A stretch of DNA of 64,000 nucleotides from CAYJFG01 sp051881695 (GTDB lineage Bacteria > Bacillota > Clostridia > Oscillospirales > Acutalibacteraceae). The translations under genes and the position numbers were made by a program. Numbering within the stretch: position 1 is the stretch's first letter; every line of letters begins with the position of its first letter. This document shows positions 52,809 to 62,192 of this stretch, in pieces. Below the pieces are notes generated by a model. That model was not told where the DNA came from. It saw only the letters and a program-made list of their open reading frames with translations, and did not search any database. The stretch lies in NCBI GenBank assembly GCA_051881695.1, contig JBJEQJ010000040.1, positions 7,946-71,945 of the forward strand, in the 5' to 3' direction.

Positions 52809-53846
52809 CTATCTTTTTAAAATTTTTTCTTCTGAAGACGGGGGAGAGCTGTTATATTTTGCAAGCATAGGTTTAGCTGCCTTGAATAGAAGAAGTGCGT
52901 CGTTGTAATCGTTGCAATTTTCAGGAGGAATATGATTAAAGCATATATATCCATTTTGACGATATTTTTCCATTAACTGTTGCGCCGCAGTCTGTCCCGG
53001 ATTCGTTTCGTCTTTATTGTCGTTATTGAGGCAAAAATGCAGAACCTTGACTTCGTGATGGTAGTCAAGATAATGTGCCAGAGCAACATCGGATAAACCA
53101 TTTAGACTAATTCTGTTACGGCGTTTGTACATATCCTTATCTTTAAATATAAGGTTCTCCATCGAAGCATGAGAAAGCACCTCAATAAAGCTTTCAAATA
53201 TGTACAGCCTGTCGCTATTTGCAGCAGGGCATAAAGTAAAGGTATATCGCTTATCGCTGCCGGAACAGTCGCCTCTGAATTTCTTATCGGTTACAGTTAA
53301 AGTCCCTCGCTTTGTTGCAAAAGCCGGAGCATTATCTTCGTTATATCCTACGGCAACAACATTTCCGTTTTCATCCTGATACAGCTTATGCTCATCTACC
53401 ATTTTGCCGATAATATTACTGTCAAGACCTCTTGTCTTGCATAAGTAGGCAAACAATCTGTTGTACTGACCTTGTGCCTTGTTGGGGAGTTCAAGCTGTC
53501 TGTTTTCAATTTCGTGCTTGATAGGTGCGCAGGGAATAAAATAATCTTCACAAGAACTTGTACCTAGCAGCTTTTCAAGAGCTTCCGGATATAACTTATT
53601 CTCAAGCTTTCTGACTGCATCTATTACATCAGCTCCGCCTATCTGGCGTGAATTCCAGAACCATCCCTTTTCATCAGGGTAAATAAAGAGGCTATCGTGT
53701 TCAACACAACGATAGCCTCTACCACTCTTTTTAAAAGAAAACCCATACTCACGTTTAAAATACTCAAGAGTGCTTAAGTTCCGTGCTGCTTCTTTTTCTG
53801 TAAGAGAAAAGCTTTTTATTTTATTCTTGTTTCTTGTTTTTTCCAA
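52809..53846 (-). CDS. DUF3991/Toprim domain protein (primase-like)
   Basis: This 345-residue mobile-element protein has an N-terminal degenerate zinc-ribbon region (RCVEHDSLFIYPDEKGWFW, about 47-65) that keeps the first Cys/His but lacks the second Cys pair of CHC2 primases. A DUF3991 segment (about 130-190) and a Toprim fold follow (IFESFIEVLSH near 212-222 and HFCLNNDNKDE near 272-282). Related proteins accompany relaxases and topoisomerases in conjugative elements and are thought to act in replication. Its start overlaps the preceding small membrane protein gene. Confidence 0.82.
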   Translation of the reverse strand: MEKTRNKNKIKSFSLTEKEAARNLSTLEYFKREYGFSFKKSGRGYRCVEHDSLFIYPDEKGWFWNSRQIGGADVIDAVRKLENKLYPEALEKLLGTSSCEDYFIPCAPIKHEIENRQLELPNKAQGQYNRLFAYLCKTRGLDSNIIGKMVDEHKLYQDENGNVVAVGYNEDNAPAFATKRGTLTVTDKKFRGDCSGSDKRYTFTLCPAANSDRLYIFESFIEVLSHASMENLIFKDKDMYKRRNRISLNGLSDVALAHYLDYHHEVKVLHFCLNNDNKDETNPGQTAAQQLMEKYRQNGYICFNHIPPENCNDYNDALLLFKAAKPMLAKYNSSPPSSEEKILKR

Positions 53847-54180
53847 TTTTATTAAACCGTCCTTTCTTTTTGTACTTGTCTATATAATCAAAAGAATGAA
53901 GCTTACGTTTTAACTTCCAAACGTAAGCTTCTGCTGCATAAATGCTGAAAATTAAAATTAACGGGCTGTATGCATTAAAAATTAATACAACTGCAGATAC
54001 GATTGCAAAGAATAGCAGAAAAAACTTAACCTCTTTCTTGATATTAATTCTGCGTGGTGAAAAGGAGTCTTGAGCATAACGATAATTAAGTTCTTCTTTT
54101 AGCCCCAATACGCTTTTTCGTTCCAAATAAAACAAAACGGTAAAAAAAATAACGGTAGATACTCTCATAGCTGCCCTCAT
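53821..54180 (-). CDS. Small membrane protein of the mobile element
   Basis: A 119-residue protein with an N-terminal hydrophobic stretch (about 5-20), two central membrane helices (about 50-85) and a very basic C-terminus. It overlaps topB at its start (ATGA-type, 54177-54180) and the Toprim gene at its end. No known family. It may be cotranslated with topB. Function unknown. Confidence 0.6.
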   Translation of the reverse strand: MRAAMRVSTVIFFTVLFYLERKSVLGLKEELNYRYAQDSFSPRRINIKKEVKFFLLFFAIVSAVVLIFNAYSPLILIFSIYAAEAYVWKLKRKLHSFDYIDKYKKKGRFNKIGKNKKQE

Positions 54181-56288
54181 TTTTTCTTAGGAAAAACTAA
54201 TTCTATTTTTCCATCATTACTTAGCTTGAGCTTAGCGTCAAAGGTAGCTCCTTTTTTGCTTTTAAAGCCCTTTATTATGTTCGTACTGCCGTTTTTTAAT
54301 AATAACTGCATTTGATTATCTGTAATTTTTTTACCGCAAATTGTGCCGTTTACGGCAAATTTACAGCCATCCTTATAAGCGGAACAGCCATATCCCCAAG
54401 AGTGCTTAATAAGGCTTTTATTGCATATCGGACATTTAAGAGATTTTTCTGAGCTGCTTAAGCTGGCGTTTTTGTATGCGGTATTTTTATGCTTGCAAAA
54501 TTCTTCAACAACGGATTTTTGCAGTTCATTAACATCAAGTGTGCCTTTACGGATTTCCTCCTGTATCAGCCACCATTTAGCTGTAATATTTGCAGTTTTA
54601 ATGTTTTGCGGCAACAAGGAGTAAAACTCTCGCCCAAGCTTTGTTGACACAATAGCTTTACCCTTATATGATATAAAGCCACGCTTAAATAATGTATCAA
54701 TCGTTGCTGTTCGTGTGGCAACCGTGCCTATACCGCCGTGTTCACCTTTTTTACCCTTGTCCTTATCTTTTAGGATTTTTGCTATTTCCGGGTCTGTTAC
54801 ATACTTTGCTATACTTGCCATATCCTTAACGAGTGTTCCGGGTGTATATGGTTTTAACGGTTTTGTTTCTTTTTCTGCTATATTGCAGTCAGCAATATAG
54901 ACGTTACTTTTACCTTCAGGTAATAAAAAAGAGTTTTCTCTTTCTTCGTCGCTGCTTTTAGTCTGAAAATACCTTCTGAAGCCCTCATCGGTAATCTGTT
55001 TTGCTTTGTACTGTAATATACCATTTGCAAGCTCTATGGTAGCAATTGACTCTGTATACTTTACGTTCGGCAGAAATTGCATAATATATCTCTCGCAAAT
55101 TAGAACATATACATTGCGCTCCTGCTCTGACATAACAGATAAATCAACCTGCTTTTCCTGAGGGATAATAGCGTGATGAGCTGACACGTTTTTATCATTA
55201 AAGCATTTTGAATGTAAGCTATAATCGCAGGGATAGTCGATAAAGGTGATTCCGAGGTTTTTAAAGACTATCGGCAGTAAAGTCGGAGCATTTTGAAAAT
55301 GCTCTTCCTTAAGATATTGACAGTCAGAACGGTTATATGTAATCGCTTTATGCTTTTCCCTCAAGCTTTGTGTACTGCTGTCTATTTCTTTAAGGCTGTA
55401 GCCGAACTTTCGGCTTATCTCGCTTGCAAGCTCTGTGGCATTAAAGGGTAGGGGAGGAGCTTGTTCTTTATTGGATACTTGGGTGCTGCAAGTGAATTTC
55501 TTACTTGTAATTTGAGATGTTATATTTTCAAGTGCAGTCCTGTCAAGAATATACTTTTCTTCACCTAAAAGCTCTTTGCTTGGTTTAAAGCTAAAAGTTA
55601 ATTCTTCATCGTTTACTTGAACTTTTGCCATCAGCTCATAATATTTTGTTTTTATGTGATTTTTAATTGCATAATCTCTGTTTACAATTAATCCGAGAGT
55701 TGGAGTCTGAACACGTCCAATGCTTAAGCCTTTTTTTCTTAAGGTTATTCCGGCAAGACGTGTTTCGTTTATACCAAAGCATATATCAGCCATCTGTCTG
55801 GCGTATGCGGCTTTGCCGTTAGCTCTTTCTCTGTCGTCATTAATCTTAAGATTATCAAATTCTTTGAGTATATTCTTCGCAATGTTATCATTAACGTAGA
55901 CCCTGTACACAGGTTTCTTGAAATTAAAATAATCAAGGATTTCATCAATCAGGAGCTGACCCTCGTCATCAGGGTCACCGGCATGGATAACACAGTCACA
56001 TTCACCTAAAAGCTTCTCTATGATTTTAAGGCGTTTAAGTTTATATTCCTCTTTGTCAGGGACGTGTTTCCAATTTTCAAAATAAATCGGTAAATCCTCA
56101 ATATCCCAATGAGTATATTTTTCATCATAAAGCGCCGGATCTGCAAGTTTCAGCAGATGACCGAAAACATTTGTAACGGTGTATGTATCATCTGCTAAAG
56201 CATATTTTAAGTTTCTTATATTGCCTTTTAAAATAGCATTTGCTATGTCACGGGCAAGTTCCGGCTTTTCTGCTATTACAAGCTTCAA
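54177..56288 (-). CDS. topB: DNA topoisomerase III
   Basis: This 703-residue type IA topoisomerase has an N-terminal Toprim (LVIAEKPELARDIA, then HAGDPDDEGQLL near 100), the KGLSIGRVQTPTLGLI segment (about 185-200) and the catalytic tyrosine in ITYNRSDCQYL (about 318), where the usual Ser is Cys. A GGIGTVATRTATID motif follows (about 515) and a C-terminal zinc-finger-like region (CPICN...C...C). Such mobile-element topoisomerases relax DNA during conjugative replication. Complete. Confidence 0.95.
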   Translation of the reverse strand: MKLVIAEKPELARDIANAILKGNIRNLKYALADDTYTVTNVFGHLLKLADPALYDEKYTHWDIEDLPIYFENWKHVPDKEEYKLKRLKIIEKLLGECDCVIHAGDPDDEGQLLIDEILDYFNFKKPVYRVYVNDNIAKNILKEFDNLKINDDRERANGKAAYARQMADICFGINETRLAGITLRKKGLSIGRVQTPTLGLIVNRDYAIKNHIKTKYYELMAKVQVNDEELTFSFKPSKELLGEEKYILDRTALENITSQITSKKFTCSTQVSNKEQAPPLPFNATELASEISRKFGYSLKEIDSSTQSLREKHKAITYNRSDCQYLKEEHFQNAPTLLPIVFKNLGITFIDYPCDYSLHSKCFNDKNVSAHHAIIPQEKQVDLSVMSEQERNVYVLICERYIMQFLPNVKYTESIATIELANGILQYKAKQITDEGFRRYFQTKSSDEERENSFLLPEGKSNVYIADCNIAEKETKPLKPYTPGTLVKDMASIAKYVTDPEIAKILKDKDKGKKGEHGGIGTVATRTATIDTLFKRGFISYKGKAIVSTKLGREFYSLLPQNIKTANITAKWWLIQEEIRKGTLDVNELQKSVVEEFCKHKNTAYKNASLSSSEKSLKCPICNKSLIKHSWGYGCSAYKDGCKFAVNGTICGKKITDNQMQLLLKNGSTNIIKGFKSKKGATFDAKLKLSNDGKIELVFPKKK

Positions 56289-56308
56289 TTTTCATCAGTC
56301 CTTTCAAA

Positions 56309-57075
56309 TCACTCCACAGTTATAATAAGTGTTGCTGTTGCTCCGTTTGATTTTGCCTTTGCCGTTACTACTGTCATACCGGAACCGACCGCCTTTACAA
56401 TTACCTGCGTTGTATTTCCCGATACAAATTTAAGTATTTCGCTGTTGTCTATGTTCCAGTCACAGCCTCTCGATGCGGCAAGACCACTGACCTTAACTGT
56501 AAGTTGTTCGCCAACATTAATTTTAGTTTTATTTACAGATAATGTTATTCTTCCGTCATCTTCAATCTGACTTACCGCACTGCTGCTTTCCGATGAAGAC
56601 GGAGTGCTAGTCTGGTTAGCCTGTGAAGACGCATCCTGCTCTGAACTGGAGCTTGAGGACGGCGGTGTCTCAGAAGAGAGTGCGCTTGAGTTGTTATTTT
56701 GTATCAGCTCAGGTTCCGGCGTATATTCTCCGCTTCCGCTGCTGTTATTGTAACTTTGCTGTGCCTGCTTCTCTTCAGGTTCTTGCGTAGGATTCTCTTT
56801 AGGCTCAACTGCTTCAGTGGGAGTGTCAGCTTCGGTAGGATGCAGCGCCTCAGTTGGCTCTTCTAAAAAGAGTTCAGTCTCTTTTTCTGTTGGAGCTTCT
56901 GTTACAGGCTCTGTTATTTCCTCTGCAGTTGGTTCGGTAGCTTCCGTATCACCTGCGCCGTTTCCGGAAGAAGAAAAAAGTAAAATAATAACGGCTAAAA
57001 CAATAAGAACAACTGGACCGCCGATGATATACAGAAGCTTGAAATTAAAAGGAAGAGATAATCTCCGCCTTTTTT
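56309..57075 (-). CDS. Frameshifted C-terminal part: membrane helix, Ser/Thr/Glu-rich stalk, Ig-like domain
   Basis: This minus-strand frame is open from about 57075 to a TGA at 56309 but has no plausible start codon before its membrane helix. It encodes a basic stop-transfer region (KRRRLSLPFN), a helix (LLYIIGGPVVLIVLAVIILL), a long linker of repeated EPTE/APTE units, a Ser-rich stretch and a C-terminal Big2-like Ig domain (RITLSVNKTKINVGEQLTV onward to LIITVE). It overlaps the end of the next upstream frame. A one-base shift in the six-A run at 57070-57075 (minus strand) would fuse both into one protein of about 400 residues. Confidence 0.7.
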
Positions 57076-57507
57076 CTTACGCACCTTCTTTATTACTCGG
57101 CTGTTGAAGTCCTCTGCCTGTTGCTTGCTCATAGGGGAGGCAAAAACCTCAGCAAACTCCTCAGCTGTAATTTTTCTGCTTATGTAGTCATAAACACCCT
57201 GCTCGTTGAGAAATTCAATAAGCTCGCTTTTATAAGTCTCGTCACTTCCCGGAGGAAATATATATATTATTCGCAGGTATTTATAGTTTGTACGCAGAAA
57301 GTTAATTGCTGTTTTTATGTCGTAATCAACCTTAAGCGGTGTGCTGTCAACAATAACAATACCATGCGGATTGTATTTATTTTTAATTTCCGAAAGAGCT
57401 TTTTCTGCAATAACAGTTTCAACCCCTAAAACATTGTTAGAGGTTGATTTAACTGCCTGCTGATATTCATTCTTTTGCCCTGCAGGACAAAAAAGAACAT
57501 AATTCAT
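56995..57507 (-). CDS. Receiver/Rossmann-like N-terminal part of the same protein
   Basis: As read, this frame gives 170 residues. The first 125 form an alternating beta/alpha domain (MNYVLFCPAG, GIVIVDSTPLKVDYDI, LRIIYIFPPGSDE) like a receiver or CpaE-type pseudo-receiver. The next segment is basic (SRVIKKVRKKK). The last 20 residues are hydrophobic but appear to be frame-shifted nonsense, because the other frame has a much better membrane anchor and a long extracellular domain. The intended product is probably a cytoplasmic domain joined to an extracellular Ig-like domain through one helix. It lies between virB4 and topB. Confidence 0.7.
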   Translation of the reverse strand: MNYVLFCPAGQKNEYQQAVKSTSNNVLGVETVIAEKALSEIKNKYNPHGIVIVDSTPLKVDYDIKTAINFLRTNYKYLRIIYIFPPGSDETYKSELIEFLNEQGVYDYISRKITAEEFAEVFASPMSKQQAEDFNSRVIKKVRKKKGGDYLFLLISSFCISSAVQLFLLF

Positions 57508-57524
57508 ATTTTATCACCAGATTT

Positions 57525-59921
57525 TTACTTCGCTTCAAATTTTGTCGAAGAAAGCTTATACATTTGACTGCCTTTAGGAATTGTGTTGTCAAACGGAATT
57601 ACCTTTTGACCGCAGACGATAAGTCCTGTTCCTTTGTTGCCTGTTTTTAAGTAGCTGTACTGACCTTCAGACAAGTTAAACATATCTATTACCTTGTCTA
57701 AATCGTCCTTTTTTTGTTGTAATAAAACAACAAATTCTGCATTTTGCAGCATTAAGGAGGCTTCTTTATTTTCGGCAACCTGAGATATGTTCTGAGTAAT
57801 ACCCGTGGCAACTCCGCCGTGTTTTCTGATACGCTGATAAACCTTAAGAAAAAAGTTTCCTGAACTTTCATTTTGAAACATAACGGAAAATTCATCGCAC
57901 CATAGCCACGTTCTGACACCTCTTTTTTTGTTATCAATTACTCTTTGCCAAATAATCTCCAGAAGAATTTGAAGTCCTACGGTGCGCAGATGTTCGCCCA
58001 TCTCAAAAATATCAAATACAAGAAATTTTTTGCCCCAATTTACATTAGTCTTATGCGCAAAATTATCAAACGTACCTTTCACATAAAGCTCAATTATCAA
58101 TGCTACATCATTTGCAACTGGTGTTTTTTGATTGATAAGGGCATTGTAAAAATCGGAAAGAGTGGGAATATCCTTTTTATCCAGACTTTTTTGGTACGTA
58201 GCATAGACAAGCTTTACACATCTGTCTATAACACTGCGCTCCTGCGCTGTCAGCGGAGAGCCTTTTGCTGTTTCTACAAAGGTCATAATAAAGTCAGTTT
58301 TAAGAGCAATAGCGTTAGAACCCTCCTCAACATAACTTAAATCAGTATCAAACAGATTTACATATGTATCCGAAGAAGGGGAGAGCTTAATTAACGTGCC
58401 GTCAAATGGCTCTAAAAACAAGCGGTACTCGTTTTCCGGGTCAATTACTATGAATTCATCCTCCGGGTATTTAAAACGTGCGGCAAAAAATTCTGCTTTA
58501 GTAAACATAGACTTACCGGAGCCTGAGCTGCCCATAGTAAATCCGTTTGCATTCATTTCCTCTGTGCGGTCTATCACTATGGGGTTTTTCGTCTGTATAT
58601 TCGTGCCGTAATATAGTCCTCCGGGTGAAAAATAGTTAGTAAAAGAAAACGGTATAAAATTTGCAACCTCATCAGTTAAGAAAAACCAGTTGCAGTTATT
58701 GCCGCTGCTTTCTGAAAAGTGATTTGTTGCCATAGGCAATATAGTGTTCAGTCCGTTCTCCTGCTGACGTATAAGAGTATCAATTATTACCTGATGCTTA
58801 CGAGCCTGATTTTTTATGTGTACTGTCAGCTCCTCAAGCTCTTCAATTGTTTCTGCAGAAATAAGAATGAAAATACCAACCTCAAATAAATCACAGTTGC
58901 TGCCTCCGAGCTTACTTTGAATTCTTTTCAGCTCCTCCTCTCTGTTTGTATATTTGTACGGCATATATGACGTACCACGTTTGTGGTTAAGCTCACGACG
59001 TTTTTCCATTTTGCCCTCAAGGTCATCAAATTGGCGTTTTAATAACGCCATGGATTCCGACTTGTCTATGCGCCTTATTTGCTTGCTGACTGCTATTCTG
59101 TACGGATTGTCCATAATATCTGTAATAAAATAATCGTCAACATCACGTGAAAACCTCTTTACAAATAAACAGCGAGAGTACGCACTGCCCATTTCAATTT
59201 GCTTAGCCTTAAAAACAAAAACAGACGGAGAGATATAATCCTTGAGATTAATGTCACTTCGGTAAAAGTCCTCCGGCATAAGAAAATCCTCAGAAGAAAA
59301 GGGATGATACAGCTCGTGCATAATTCTAAAAACTTCCTCCGGCTTCAGCCTTACAGCATTTACCTTAAGATTTTCCAATGCAGATTTAATCTCGTTGAAG
59401 TATTTATCAAGCGTGTCCGGGCTGTCAAGCCTGCCTTGAGGTTGATATGAGATTGCACCTACAAGTATTTTCTTACATGATACGTTGTGTGCTTTTTCCA
59501 GCCTGTCGTTCATAATATCGTAGTAATCATTAAACAATTCATATTTCTTTTCTGTCGGTAAAAGCGCACGCCGCAGAGTTTCGAGGTCAAACTGACTGTT
59601 GATAATAAGCTCCTGATACTGACACTCGCTTGGTAAAGCGTTAAGCAGTTGCTGGTATTTGTTATACACCTGCTCCTGCTCGTCATCTCTGTACATACGG
59701 TAATCCAAATTATCAAAGGCAAAGACAAGCGTATACTTGCCACCTTTGCGGATAAGACCGAATCCGTCTGAGGTACTATGTTCAAGTACTTCATCAAACG
59801 GTATGGTATCCTGTGCTGATTTTTTTACTTTTTTTCGCTTTACTGCATTTTTCTTGTTTTTATTTTCCGGAGTAGTTTCATCCAAAAACAGACTGTCGTT
59901 GTTTTTCTTATTATTCCTCAT
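57525..59921 (-). CDS. virB4: VirB4/TraE-type conjugation ATPase
   Basis: This 798-residue ATPase of the Gram-positive type IV secretion machine (CD1110-like) has Walker A MGSSGSGKSMF near residues 463-473 and Walker B TWLWCDEFSVMF near 668-679. The late Gln-rich motif (VVLLQQKKDDLD) is also present. It energises assembly of the conjugation channel. It starts inside the end of the PrgI gene, which fixes the operon order PrgI-VirB4. Confidence 0.94.
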   Translation of the reverse strand: MRNNKKNNDSLFLDETTPENKNKKNAVKRKKVKKSAQDTIPFDEVLEHSTSDGFGLIRKGGKYTLVFAFDNLDYRMYRDDEQEQVYNKYQQLLNALPSECQYQELIINSQFDLETLRRALLPTEKKYELFNDYYDIMNDRLEKAHNVSCKKILVGAISYQPQGRLDSPDTLDKYFNEIKSALENLKVNAVRLKPEEVFRIMHELYHPFSSEDFLMPEDFYRSDINLKDYISPSVFVFKAKQIEMGSAYSRCLFVKRFSRDVDDYFITDIMDNPYRIAVSKQIRRIDKSESMALLKRQFDDLEGKMEKRRELNHKRGTSYMPYKYTNREEELKRIQSKLGGSNCDLFEVGIFILISAETIEELEELTVHIKNQARKHQVIIDTLIRQQENGLNTILPMATNHFSESSGNNCNWFFLTDEVANFIPFSFTNYFSPGGLYYGTNIQTKNPIVIDRTEEMNANGFTMGSSGSGKSMFTKAEFFAARFKYPEDEFIVIDPENEYRLFLEPFDGTLIKLSPSSDTYVNLFDTDLSYVEEGSNAIALKTDFIMTFVETAKGSPLTAQERSVIDRCVKLVYATYQKSLDKKDIPTLSDFYNALINQKTPVANDVALIIELYVKGTFDNFAHKTNVNWGKKFLVFDIFEMGEHLRTVGLQILLEIIWQRVIDNKKRGVRTWLWCDEFSVMFQNESSGNFFLKVYQRIRKHGGVATGITQNISQVAENKEASLMLQNAEFVVLLQQKKDDLDKVIDMFNLSEGQYSYLKTGNKGTGLIVCGQKVIPFDNTIPKGSQMYKLSSTKFEAK

Positions 59922-60225
59922 CAGGCTCGTTCAGTCCTTTCGTGTTAAATTTTCTTATATCAGGTCCTTTAAAGCTTAAAAACAGCAGCTTAAATAAATT
60001 CATTCCGTTTATTTTAACTAAGCCGGAAAAAACAATTACTACTATCTCTACAAAAACAATCGACATTACAAGCTCAATGTTTATACCCAGCTGAAAGGCA
60101 AGCAGATAAAGTGTTCCCAGAGCGACTACTGTTCCTATGCTGCCGGTGATTATCTGCGACCACGACAGACCCATAATGACTGTATGCTTATTTATTATGT
60201 TCTTTGTAATTGTTACTCGTCTCAT
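59911..60225 (-). CDS. PrgI-family conjugation protein (VirB3-like)
   Basis: I use the ATG at 60225, directly after AAAGGAGG; a longer upstream reading has no such site. The product has 104 residues, with two membrane helices (about 22-44 and 47-69) and a charged C-terminus. PrgI proteins are the VirB3 equivalents that pair with VirB4 ATPases. Overlaps virB4 by 11 bases. Confidence 0.88.
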   Translation of the reverse strand: MRRVTITKNIINKHTVIMGLSWSQIITGSIGTVVALGTLYLLAFQLGINIELVMSIVFVEIVVIVFSGLVKINGMNLFKLLFLSFKGPDIRKFNTKGLNEPDEE

Positions 60226-60236
60226 AAAATCCTCCT

Positions 60237-61649
60237 TTACGATAACAGCGATGAAAGTACCTTTGGCGGCTTGCAAATGCAGATTGTAATAGCAATTAAA
60301 ACTAAATAACGGTAGAAAAAAGTGCTGAACCATTGTGTGGCACCAAGGGCAGTTGTTATATTAGGATGTTGCATAGCATTTAACCACGAACATCCCATGC
60401 TGTATATTACAGCAATAAAAACAATAGACAATCCAACTGAAAGCAGGGAAACAATAAATTTTTCAAAATATCGTTTTGTAGTATCTCCCATCGAACACGC
60501 AAAGAACAGTGGAGAAATAACTACCATTGCAGTAAGCTCAATAGTACGAATAATCAGTTTTATAAATACTGCTAAAGCGCATACTATTACTACAAGCATT
60601 AATAACAGCATCGGCCCCCAGTTCAACATGGATGTCAATATATCAATAACCGGTCCCACAATAGGGAGCGATGAGCCTTCTCCGGCAAGCTTTGAAGAGT
60701 CCAGCCGGAAAGTTAAAACTAAATCCGCTTTGGCTACAATCTGCTGTGCAAGAGAGTTGATTATAGATATTATGTAAATGCTGATGTTTATACTAACATC
60801 TATTAACACCTTTGCCACAAGCAATCGTCCGAAAATTTTACAGCCACCCTTCAAGGTGAGAAGTTCATATTGCAAAGATGTCTCAATAACATTTACTCCA
60901 AAAAGAACAACTGCTAAGGAATAAGCAAACGCTTTAATTACCGGAGAGTATTGATTCGCTATTGCCTGCATTTGCGTAGGTGCAAAACCTATTTCGGCAT
61001 AATTACTGGTTTGACCGCTTGCGGCTTTTATTGCATTGCCTATTTGTTTCCACAGGTTATTTCCTATGTCTAAAATGCTGTTAACAGTATTTGCTGTTGT
61101 CTTATTTGAACTGTAATTATCTAAAGCTGCAGTTTCAGAAAATTTGTTACGCAGCTCATTATATTTGTTCATTAAATTTGATAACTCTGTTTTCGCATCT
61201 CTACAATCTATACCGTTAGACGTCTTATCTGTCAAAATATCACCGCACTTATAAAAGGAATCCTTCAGGGGTTGAAGGCAATTGTAATACCATTCATTTT
61301 CGTATTGTTTCCGGTGGTCTAAACTCATTTTTTTATATGTTTTTTCTGAGTTTTCAATTGTTTCATTAAATCGCCCTATCATTTGTCGGCGATACCTATG
61401 TAGAGACTGAAAATCAGATTCATATGCTTTTGCTCCATTCTTTGTATATAAAAGCACTTCATTTTGAAACAACTCATCGGTATAAGTACTTGCTAAAAGG
61501 TTTCCTGCATTAACCGATAAACTTCCAAAGGAAATTGAAAAGAGAACTGTGAAAATCATAATTAATGTTGCTGTTTTTCTCAGATGTTTAAGCTTTCTTT
61601 TCTTAGGTCTGCAGAGCTTTTTGGTAACTGTAGTAGTTTTAATTCTCAC
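60237..61649 (-). CDS. VirB6/TrbL-like conjugation membrane protein
   Basis: This 470-residue protein starts at GTG 61649 behind AAAGGAGG. A very basic N-terminus is followed by a signal-like helix (about 26-47) ending SVNAG, an extracellular helical domain (about 50-215) and then six or more membrane helices (about 230-470). This is the layout of CD1112-like/TrbL channel proteins of Gram-positive ICEs. It forms the inner part of the DNA translocation channel. Confidence 0.85.
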   Translation of the reverse strand: MRIKTTTVTKKLCRPKKRKLKHLRKTATLIMIFTVLFSISFGSLSVNAGNLLASTYTDELFQNEVLLYTKNGAKAYESDFQSLHRYRRQMIGRFNETIENSEKTYKKMSLDHRKQYENEWYYNCLQPLKDSFYKCGDILTDKTSNGIDCRDAKTELSNLMNKYNELRNKFSETAALDNYSSNKTTANTVNSILDIGNNLWKQIGNAIKAASGQTSNYAEIGFAPTQMQAIANQYSPVIKAFAYSLAVVLFGVNVIETSLQYELLTLKGGCKIFGRLLVAKVLIDVSINISIYIISIINSLAQQIVAKADLVLTFRLDSSKLAGEGSSLPIVGPVIDILTSMLNWGPMLLLMLVVIVCALAVFIKLIIRTIELTAMVVISPLFFACSMGDTTKRYFEKFIVSLLSVGLSIVFIAVIYSMGCSWLNAMQHPNITTALGATQWFSTFFYRYLVLIAITICICKPPKVLSSLLS

Positions 61650-61715
61650 TTTTATCCTCCTTTATCAAGGATTTTAGGAGGCTGAAAGGAGAATCAGCCT
61701 CCTGACTTTGTGATG

Positions 61716-62060
61716 TTAAGCGCTTTTAATCATGTTTTCGACTGCAAATGTAGCTGCAAAACATGCACCTGTTACAACAAGACCTACTATGCCGGCGTTA
61801 CGATCTCTTATATCTTGATCATTGTGTCCCTGTACAATCTTTATAATACTGGGAACTCCGCCTGCGCCTAATACGGCAATTCTTACTATCCAGAAAACGA
61901 TTGCAGTAAGGTTATTGAAAGTTGCAGTGTTTACTCCGGTTGGCGCAGCAAAAACGCTTTGCATTGAAAAAAGAACCGTTGTGGCTGCTACATAGGCTGC
62001 ACAAAGAAATTTCTTTGCTGAGGTTAATTTCTTGCTTTGTTTTTTGTTTCTTTTGTTCAT
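61716..62060 (-). CDS. Maff2-family pilin-like protein (VirB2-like)
   Basis: This 114-residue protein has a basic signal peptide ending VFA-APTG (about 1-40) and two hydrophobic helices (about 50-68 and 90-108) separated by a short polar loop (QGHNDQDIRDRN). The Maff2 family occupies the VirB2 position next to VirB6/PrgI/VirB4 in many Clostridia elements. It is separated from the upstream gene by a terminator. Confidence 0.88.
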   Translation of the reverse strand: MNKRNKKQSKKLTSAKKFLCAAYVAATTVLFSMQSVFAAPTGVNTATFNNLTAIVFWIVRIAVLGAGGVPSIIKIVQGHNDQDIRDRNAGIVGLVVTGACFAATFAVENMIKSA

Positions 62061-62096
62061 AATAAAGAAACTCCTTTCAATATGAATTTTAATATA

Positions 62097-62132
62097 AAAA
62101 AAGACATCCCCTGAAAAATCAAAGGATGTCCC
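62097..62132 (-). terminator. Minus-strand terminator/attenuator before the Maff2 gene
   Basis: On the minus strand GGACATCC pairs with GGATGTC around a 14-base loop, followed by seven Ts. It lies between the 62193-63194 gene and the pilin gene, so it can set the pilin/channel to coupling-protein ratio. Confidence 0.72.
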
Positions 62133-62148
62133 TTTTCCGAACTTTAGT

Positions 62149-62170
62149 AAGCGGAATCGGTTCCGCTTTT
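62149..62170 (+). terminator. Palindromic terminator-like repeat, copy B
   Basis: AAGCGGAATC/GGTTCCGCTT followed by TTTAT on the plus strand. It is nearly identical to the palindrome at 51351-51374. No plus-strand gene ends here, so it may block antisense transcription or be a repeat of the element. Confidence 0.6.
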
Positions 62171-62192
62171 TATATACCGACAGAAGAAAAAA

